Assembly: GCF_003473485.1 (NCBI RefSeq)
Contig: NC_053042.1
Span: 3,050,501 to 3,114,500 of the forward strand
DNA length: 64,000 nt
Source: Medicago truncatula
Taxonomy: Eukaryota; Streptophyta; Magnoliopsida; Fabales; Fabaceae
Direction of reading: 5' to 3'
A model generated the notes under the pieces. The model was given only the letters and a program-made list of their open reading frames with translations, was not told the origin of the DNA and did no database searches. Position 1 is the first letter of the stretch; each line of letters starts with the position of its first letter. Below are positions 62,560 to 64,000 of this stretch, one piece after another. The position numbers and the translations under genes are program-made.

Positions 62560-64000
62560 TCACGCAGCAAGTAACTTCTGGATATCCTTCTGCAAAGATG
62601 TGAAACGGGGTAGATCAGATTAAGCATAAAATGTTTTAGGAAGTCCATAGTATACGGATATTAATCGTGGATACATTATCATTATAGTTTCTTGTTATTG
62701 CAATAAGAAATCCCCTTATATTATTTATGAACCAATATAGTTTCTTGTAATTGCAAAAAGAAATCCAATGTGGAAGCTTGATCTGGTGATATTGTTGGCT
62801 TTGGTAGAGTATAACCAACTCAACAAATCAATGGCAATTTACATCAGACTCTGGTAGAGTGAAAACTGGTATGCTGAAGCCCTTAATTAATTAAGTTTAG
62901 TGAAAACAGGCAAACTGCTTAACTAAGTGTTTATCATATAAGTGTTATGTTCAAGTCAACTCTTAAAGTCAACCTTAGTCATACATACTATTATCCTTAC
63001 TCTCACATACTGACATACAATGATACCATATCATACATACCATACCAAGTTATTCAAATAAGAAACTATACGCCATATCAACAATTTGTTAGTACCTAAG
63101 AACAACTCATTTTCTTCTTCACTAAAGCCTCAATTGTTTGTCCCTTGCCAGTAAAAGCTTCATTTATGATACATATGAGTGGCAGAGGTATTAATCAGTG
63201 TAACTTTATTAAATAACTTGTTGTCTTGACTATCATATATAGGGCTAATTTCAAAATTCAGCTGTGCTGAAAATAATACTATATATTTGTTTTATATGTA
63301 CTAAAAATTTACGTGAGTGAGAAACTACTTGAATTTAAATGAGAGAATTTTTAAACACTTAATTTTAGCGTCAGAATTTTCAGCACAAAATTTCGATAGT
63401 GAATCTTCAGAGCTAAATTTTCCGATATAATCAAATACAGCTTAAAATCAGCTCAAAGACAGTTTTCTGAACATTTTCTTTTAGCTTAAAACACCACTAA
63501 AGATGTATTACTCTCATCTTCAATTTTGTCCGGAAAATCACATTGACATACTTGAGGAGGTACCTAACTAGTTAATAATTCATTGCCACCGTAAAAATTA
63601 GAAGCTAGACTTTTGATGCTGTTGGAAAGTTTAACATACCTCAATTTGAAAAGGAGAGGTTGTTGGTGGGTATCGTTCAACAACTTTACCATTTTTATCA
63701 ACCAAGAATTTCTCAAAATTCCACTTGACAAGATCACCAAAAAACCCTCCAGAACTTGACTTCAGAAACTGGTATACTGGAGCAGTAAATGGTCCATTTA
63801 CATCAACCTGTTTTACAAAACTTCAGTACTTGGTTTACTCACATGTAATCTATTCTGAACTACTAGATAAAGAAACATTATCGAACCTTATCGAAAATTG
63901 GAAATTCTGCTTTGAACCTAGTGCAAGCGAATTTCTTAATTTCTTCATTTGATCCAGGCTCCTGCATGCCAAATTGATTGCAAGGGAAAGCTAGAACCTC
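62560..64000 (-). CDS. GPX: Glutathione peroxidase (plant GPX type), C-terminal part, cut by the window edge
   Basis: Thioredoxin-dependent or glutathione peroxidase reducing hydroperoxides. Only the 3' exons are in view, in transcript order: 64000-63887 (continues outside), 63807-63640 and 62589-62560, encoding the last 103 residues. Signatures are [51 protein letters not shown], the catalytic-tetrad Trp and Asn in KWNFEKFLV, and the end KDIQKLLAA. The tetrad Gln and the peroxidatic Cys lie upstream, outside the window. Both the FPCNQF and resolving-loop (FACTRF) cysteines of plant GPX are present. Whether it is cytosolic, plastid or mitochondrial cannot be judged without the N-terminus. The tiny 10-codon last exon is typical of the family as I know it. 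Confidence 0.93.

Overview
The window is AT-rich plant nuclear DNA with GT-AG introns, long TE-filled intergenic stretches and plant-only gene families: non-phosphorylating GAPDH, an L-type lectin receptor kinase, BT1-type folate/biopterin transporters and a Tudor-containing PDS5. Repeat style and lectin-RLK content suggest a legume, probably Medicago or a close relative. That identification is inference. Exons were built by hand from splice consensus, open frames and remembered family conservation.

Layout. 1-1.9 kb: promoter side of GAPN, plus a possible fragment of an unidentified minus-strand gene. 1.9-5.9 kb: complete nine-exon GAPN (496 aa). 6.1-17.9 kb: a patchwork of tandem and partial duplications. 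It includes a 3'-truncated PDS5C paralogue (11.3-13.8 kb), a second, more degraded PDS5C fragment (16.3-17.15 kb), and several copies of a roughly 1.2 kb non-coding module. One module copy is interrupted by a terminal-inverted-repeat transposon, which itself carries a Mutator-like element with a perfect 9-bp target duplication. 17.9-25.3 kb: gene-poor DNA with foldback and MITE-like elements. 25.4-34.7 kb: complete PDS5C (about 930 aa, 14 exons). 37.2-39.8 kb: UBP22-type ubiquitin protease (554 aa), followed by an unidentified open frame. 40.2-45.2 kb: TE-rich spacer, including a 901-bp Mutator-like element filled by a 36-bp minisatellite. 45.2-49.5 kb: folate-biopterin transporter A (505 aa). 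50.0-52.0 kb: intronless lectin receptor kinase (678 aa, minus). 54.6-57.0 kb: enhancer of rudimentary homologue (104 aa, minus). 58.1-61.2 kb: folate-biopterin transporter B (494 aa, minus). 62.6-64.0 kb: 3' part of a glutathione peroxidase (minus), running off the right edge.

The genes are individually transcribed housekeeping, chromatin and receptor genes and show no operon-like logic. PDS5C (cohesin cofactor) and UBP22 (SAGA deubiquitinase module) are both chromatin factors, but their adjacency is probably chance. The two transporters are paralogues sharing three intron positions. The most unusual feature is the locally amplified and degraded PDS5C 5' region with nested transposons. I found no RNA gene, CRISPR array or clearly new molecular system.
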